This document shows, one piece after another, positions 61,221-64,000 of a stretch of DNA of 64,000 nt. Source of the DNA: Phaeobacter inhibens DSM 16374 (GTDB lineage: Bacteria; Pseudomonadota; Alphaproteobacteria; Rhodobacterales; Rhodobacteraceae); NCBI RefSeq assembly GCF_000473105.1, contig NZ_KI421498.1, forward strand, positions 1,860,001 to 1,924,000. The letters run 5' to 3'. The translations under genes were made by a program, and so were the position numbers. Position 1 is the stretch's first letter; each line of letters opens with the position of its first letter. The notes under the pieces were generated by a model, which was given only the letters and a program-made list of their open reading frames with translations, did no database searches and was not told where the DNA came from.

Positions 61221-62036
61221 TTAGTGCGCCAGACCTGCGGTGCCCCAGACGTAAACCGCCACAAAGAGGAACAGCCAGACCACGTCAACGAAGTGCCAGT
61301 ACCAGGCGGCTGCCTCGAAACCGACGTGCTGCTCGGGGGTGAAATCCCCCTTCATCGCGCGGATCAGGCAGACGGTCAGGAAGATGGTCCCGATGATCAC
61401 GTGGAAACCGTGGAAGCCGGTGGCCATGAAGAAGTTCGAGTAGAACTCATCGCCGCCGAATTCCCAGCCTTCGTGCAGCAGGTGAACGTATTCATAACCC
61501 TGCAGGAAGGTAAAGAAGACACCCAGCACGATACCAATGGACAGGCCCTGGATCAGCGCCTTGCGGTCATTGTTGTGTACCAGCGCGTGGTGCGCCCAGG
61601 TGACAGCACAGCCCGACAGCAGCAGCACCAGCGTGTTGATCAGCGGCAGGTGGAAGGCATCGACCGGATAGATGCTCGGTGCCACATATTCGGTGCCGAT
61701 ATAGGTCTCCATCGGGTAGATCGCATGTTTGAAGAACGACCAGAACCAGGCGAAGAAGAACATCACTTCGGACATCACGAAAAGGATGAACCCGTAGCGC
61801 AGACCAATGCGAACCACCGGGGTGTGATCGCCCTGACGTGCCTCGGCAACGACCTCAGCCCACCAGGCATAGGCGCTGTAGACCACCATGATGAAGCCGC
61901 CCCAGAACGCATAGGCTGTAATGCCATGCATCCACAGAACCGCGCCAAACAACATGATGAAGGTACCGAGCGAGCTGAGCAGCGGCCAGATCGACGGCGG
62001 AAGAATATGATAGTCGTGATTTTTTGCGTGCGCCAT
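61221..62036 (-). CDS. ctaE: Cytochrome c oxidase subunit III
   Basis: This 271-residue protein has seven expected membrane helices. [20 protein letters not shown] opens the protein; [16 protein letters not shown] and the conserved [19 protein letters not shown] (about residue 205) are hallmarks, and it ends in [20 protein letters not shown]. It stabilises the oxidase core and lipid contacts. ctaG lies 25 bases upstream. Confidence 0.97.
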   Translation of the reverse strand: MAHAKNHDYHILPPSIWPLLSSLGTFIMLFGAVLWMHGITAYAFWGGFIMVVYSAYAWWAEVVAEARQGDHTPVVRIGLRYGFILFVMSEVMFFFAWFWSFFKHAIYPMETYIGTEYVAPSIYPVDAFHLPLINTLVLLLSGCAVTWAHHALVHNNDRKALIQGLSIGIVLGVFFTFLQGYEYVHLLHEGWEFGGDEFYSNFFMATGFHGFHVIIGTIFLTVCLIRAMKGDFTPEQHVGFEAAAWYWHFVDVVWLFLFVAVYVWGTAGLAH

Positions 62037-62060
62037 TTAAGTGTCCCTCACCAAAGCGGC

Positions 62061-62648
62061 CTAGTTCGTGTTTGTGCCTGCCCCGGCTGTATCACCGGTT
62101 TCAAGGGCGGCATACCCTTCTGGCAGATCGATTTCGTAGAATGTGTACGACAGCGTGATCGTATGCACGTATTTTCCGTCCCGATCCTCGACAATTTCTG
62201 GATCGACAAAGAAGGTCACAGGCATTTCCACCCGTTCCCCCGGTTGCAGCACCTGCTCCTCAAAGCAGAAACAGGCGATCTTCTCGAAGAAGGCGCCGGC
62301 CGAATAGGGCGTCACGTTGTAGGACGCCTGCCCGGCAACGGGGCGGTCGGTCGGGTTGTAGGCCTCGTAGAAGGCCAGCCCGGTTTCCCCGATCTTGATC
62401 TCCATCTCACGCTCAACCGGGGTGAATTGCCACGGCATATCGCGCTCCTTGGAGGCGTCAAAGCGCACGGTGATGGTCTGATTCAGAACGGTATCCGACC
62501 CCTGTTCGGCAACGCCCGTCACGCCGCCAAAGCCGGTCACCCGGCAGAACCAGTCATAGAACGGCACCGATGCCCAGGCGAGGCCGCCCATCAGGACAAC
62601 AACACCAACCAGCTGTACGACGGTTTTCTGTGGTCCCTGCAATGCCAT
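62061..62648 (-). CDS. ctaG: Cytochrome c oxidase assembly protein CtaG/Cox11
   Basis: This 195-residue protein has one N-terminal membrane anchor (about residues 10-30) and a periplasmic domain with the Cox11 copper motif CFCFEEQVLQPGERVEMPVT (about residue 122). NVTPYSAGAFFEKIACFCF precedes it. It delivers copper to the CuB site of subunit I. Its start overlaps the stop of the 59-residue gene as TGATG, so the two are translationally coupled. Confidence 0.95.
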   Translation of the reverse strand: MALQGPQKTVVQLVGVVVLMGGLAWASVPFYDWFCRVTGFGGVTGVAEQGSDTVLNQTITVRFDASKERDMPWQFTPVEREMEIKIGETGLAFYEAYNPTDRPVAGQASYNVTPYSAGAFFEKIACFCFEEQVLQPGERVEMPVTFFVDPEIVEDRDGKYVHTITLSYTFYEIDLPEGYAALETGDTAGAGTNTN

Positions 62649-62827
62649 CAGCCCTGCCCCTCACTCTGCTCTGCGGCGGAGGTGTTCGGGAATTTGAACC
62701 CCGCCGATGTGACCTTGACGATGGTCAGCGCCAGCACCAGCACCACAAAAGACCCCAGCAGAACGCCGACGCCGATATTGCGTCCCTTCCGTCTCTGGTG
62801 CAGCTCATGTTCTTTGCGCAGGCTCAT
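62648..62827 (-). CDS. Small membrane protein of the cytochrome oxidase cluster, 59 residues
   Basis: The ATG at 62827 lies one base after the ctaB stop and the stop overlaps ctaG as TGATG. The product begins [20 protein letters not shown], then a single membrane helix ([19 protein letters not shown]) and a short polar tail ending AAEQSEGQG. Small proteins here are a common feature of alphaproteobacterial oxidase operons (coxF-like). The function is not known; it could be a minor subunit or assembly helper. Confidence 0.75.
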   Translation of the reverse strand: MSLRKEHELHQRRKGRNIGVGVLLGSFVVLVLALTIVKVTSAGFKFPNTSAAEQSEGQG

Positions 62828-62828
62828 A

Positions 62829-63770
62829 TTACCAGCCTCCCAATCCGTAGGGTTTCAGAACCGCCTCGGCCAGGATCGCGCCAAAATGCAGGAAGAGATA
62901 CAGCAGCGACAGCTTGAAGAAACTGCGCTCAACCTTGAAGTTGTCGGCCTCGCTGTCGTCTTCATCGCGGCGCGAAATCTTCCATGCGCCATGCAAGAAC
63001 AGCGCGTTCAGCACCAGCGCCACCACCAGATAGATCGGACCACCCACGCCAGAGAACGCGGTACCAACCGCCAGCAGCGCCAGCAGGGCGGTGTAGATCA
63101 GAATATGTTTACGGGTCGACCGGCGACCATGGGTCACGGTCAGCATCGGCACGCCCGCATCGTCGTAATCCGAGCGCATGAACAGCGCCAGCGCCCAGAA
63201 ATGCGGCGGTGTCCACATAAACGTCAGGGCAAACATCAGCCAGGGTTCAACCGCCATGGAGCCGGTCGCCGCAATCCAGCCGATCACCGGCGGGAAGGCA
63301 CCTGCGGCACCGCCAATGACGATGTTCTGCGGCGTCGCGCGTTTCAGCCACATGGTGTAGATCACCACATAGAAAAAGATGGTGAAGGCCAGAAACGCCC
63401 CGGCAAACACATTGGTCGCCAGCGCAAGCATGATCACCGACAGGCCCGACAGCGCCAGCCCCAGCGACAGCGCCTCGCCCGGTTCGACCTTGCCCGCAGG
63501 GATCGGGCGGCTCTTGGTGCGTTTCATCACCTGATCGATATCCGCGTCCCACCACATGTTCAGCGCGCCGGAGGCACCGCCACCGATGGCAATGAACAGG
63601 ATGGCGCTGAAACCGATGACAGGGTGCACGCCAACCGGCGCGGCCAGAAGACCAACCAGCGCCGTGAACACCACAAGGGACATCACACGCGGTTTGAGCA
63701 GGGCAAAGTAATCCCCGAACTCCGCGTCCCCTTGCTGGACGGTGCTGGCGTTGATGCTTGCGTCAGTCAT
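62829..63770 (-). CDS. ctaB: Heme O synthase (protoheme IX farnesyltransferase)
   Basis: This 313-residue protein has about nine membrane helices and the prenyltransferase motifs [20 protein letters not shown] (first Asp-rich motif with DxxxD) and [20 protein letters not shown] (second). [20 protein letters not shown] near the N-terminus is typical of UbiA/COX10. It adds the farnesyl tail to heme b, the step before heme a for CtaD. It precedes ctaG with the 59-residue gene between them. Confidence 0.97.
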   Translation of the reverse strand: MTDASINASTVQQGDAEFGDYFALLKPRVMSLVVFTALVGLLAAPVGVHPVIGFSAILFIAIGGGASGALNMWWDADIDQVMKRTKSRPIPAGKVEPGEALSLGLALSGLSVIMLALATNVFAGAFLAFTIFFYVVIYTMWLKRATPQNIVIGGAAGAFPPVIGWIAATGSMAVEPWLMFALTFMWTPPHFWALALFMRSDYDDAGVPMLTVTHGRRSTRKHILIYTALLALLAVGTAFSGVGGPIYLVVALVLNALFLHGAWKISRRDEDDSEADNFKVERSFFKLSLLYLFLHFGAILAEAVLKPYGLGGW

Positions 63771-63892
63771 GGTGCTCTCTTTTGTCGTGATCTGTCTTAG
63801 CGAAAGCGGGCGCGCAGCGACTGCGCGGCCCGATCCGTTTTCACGTGATAGCTAGGTGGCACCCGCCGGGAGGCAAGCGCCAATCGTATCGC

Positions 63893-64000
63893 TCAGTTGG
63901 AGGCGACCTGATAAGACTGGGGCAGACCGGCGTATTCTTCGATCGCGCCTTCCAGCCAGGCATCATAGGCCTCTTGGCTCACCACTTTTACAGTGATCGG
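63893..64000 (-). CDS. ctaC: Cytochrome c oxidase subunit II, 3' end only
   Basis: The last 35 codons of a minus-strand gene run to the window end and stop at 63895-63893. The sequence ITVKVVSQEAYDAWLEGAIE followed by EYAGLPQS matches the C-terminal helix of subunit II after the CuA domain. The rest lies outside the window. A 122-base gap separates it from ctaB. Confidence 0.85.
   Translation of the reverse strand, partial: PITVKVVSQEAYDAWLEGAIEEYAGLPQSYQVASN

Noticed and set aside
61224-63800. An 858-codon open frame on the plus strand across ctaE, ctaG and ctaB
   Set aside because: It is antisense to well-supported genes in high-G+C DNA; its product has no family features and is rich in H, Q, R and D as such shadows are.

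Overview
The window looks like a Rhodobacterales (Roseobacter group) alphaproteobacterial chromosome; Phaeobacter, Leisingera or Ruegeria-like genera are the best guess. This rests on gene content and order: a ctaC-ctaB-ctaG-ctaE-surf1-thrC-M16 peptidase cluster, an unlinked ctaD followed by a DUF2244 gene, yqeY divergent from carA, and glyQ-DUF6446-gltS-glyS. It also fits the high G+C and the FNR-type control site in front of the aa3 oxidase. No species name can be read from the sequence alone.

Bases 1 to about 10290 are one end of a prophage-like element abutting the 3' end of a tRNA-Leu(GAG) gene. A tightly overlapped leftward operon (4772 to 427) runs: Cro-like regulator, small protein, DNA methyltransferase, replication protein, small protein, an FtsK-gamma/GapR fusion, a DUF1064 nuclease-fold protein and a Mor-like activator. 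A repressor-like gene starts divergently at 4912. It is followed by a LuxR-type receptor and a LuxI-type acyl-homoserine lactone synthase. A second rightward operon (6781 to 10210) carries small unknown genes, a DnaN-like sliding clamp and an excisionase-like protein. A 16-bp palindrome, TCACCTCAAAAGGTGA, and near copies of it sit in the divergent control region, directly before luxR and inside the promoter of the second operon. The quorum-sensing pair is therefore apparently wired into the element's own repressor circuit. Structural and lysis genes, the integrase and the other attachment site are not in the window.

From 10292 onward the DNA is ordinary host chromosome. 10.3-19.4 kb: tRNA-Leu, a peptidoglycan-binding secreted protein, lipB, a LuxR-HTH/degenerate alpha-beta hydrolase fusion, a HIT protein, ctaD with an FNR box, a DUF2244 protein and a TyrA-like dehydrogenase. 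19.4-31.4 kb: yqeY, carA, a large GT2 glycosyltransferase, a GntR regulator, a pyrimidine 5'-nucleotidase-like HAD protein, a UbiH-like hydroxylase, an M50-like membrane peptidase, two Lrp/AsnC regulators divergent from ilvC, and two EamA transporters.

31.4-45.6 kb: glmM-folP-folB on the minus strand, a SleB-like cell wall hydrolase, a pyruvate phosphate dikinase gene broken by two apparent single-base G insertions, glyS, gltS, a DUF6446 protein, glyQ, and a secreted SPOR/peptidoglycan-binding protein with a trypsin-like domain that lacks its catalytic triad. 45.6-57.2 kb: small metabolic and hypothetical genes, a SulP transporter, mtnP and apt (methylthioadenosine and adenine salvage), a fasciclin protein, an MFS transporter and an FAD-linked oxidase. 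57.2-64 kb: a GNAT enzyme, M16 peptidase, thrC, surf1, ctaE, a 59-residue membrane protein, ctaG, ctaB and the 3' end of ctaC, all on the minus strand.
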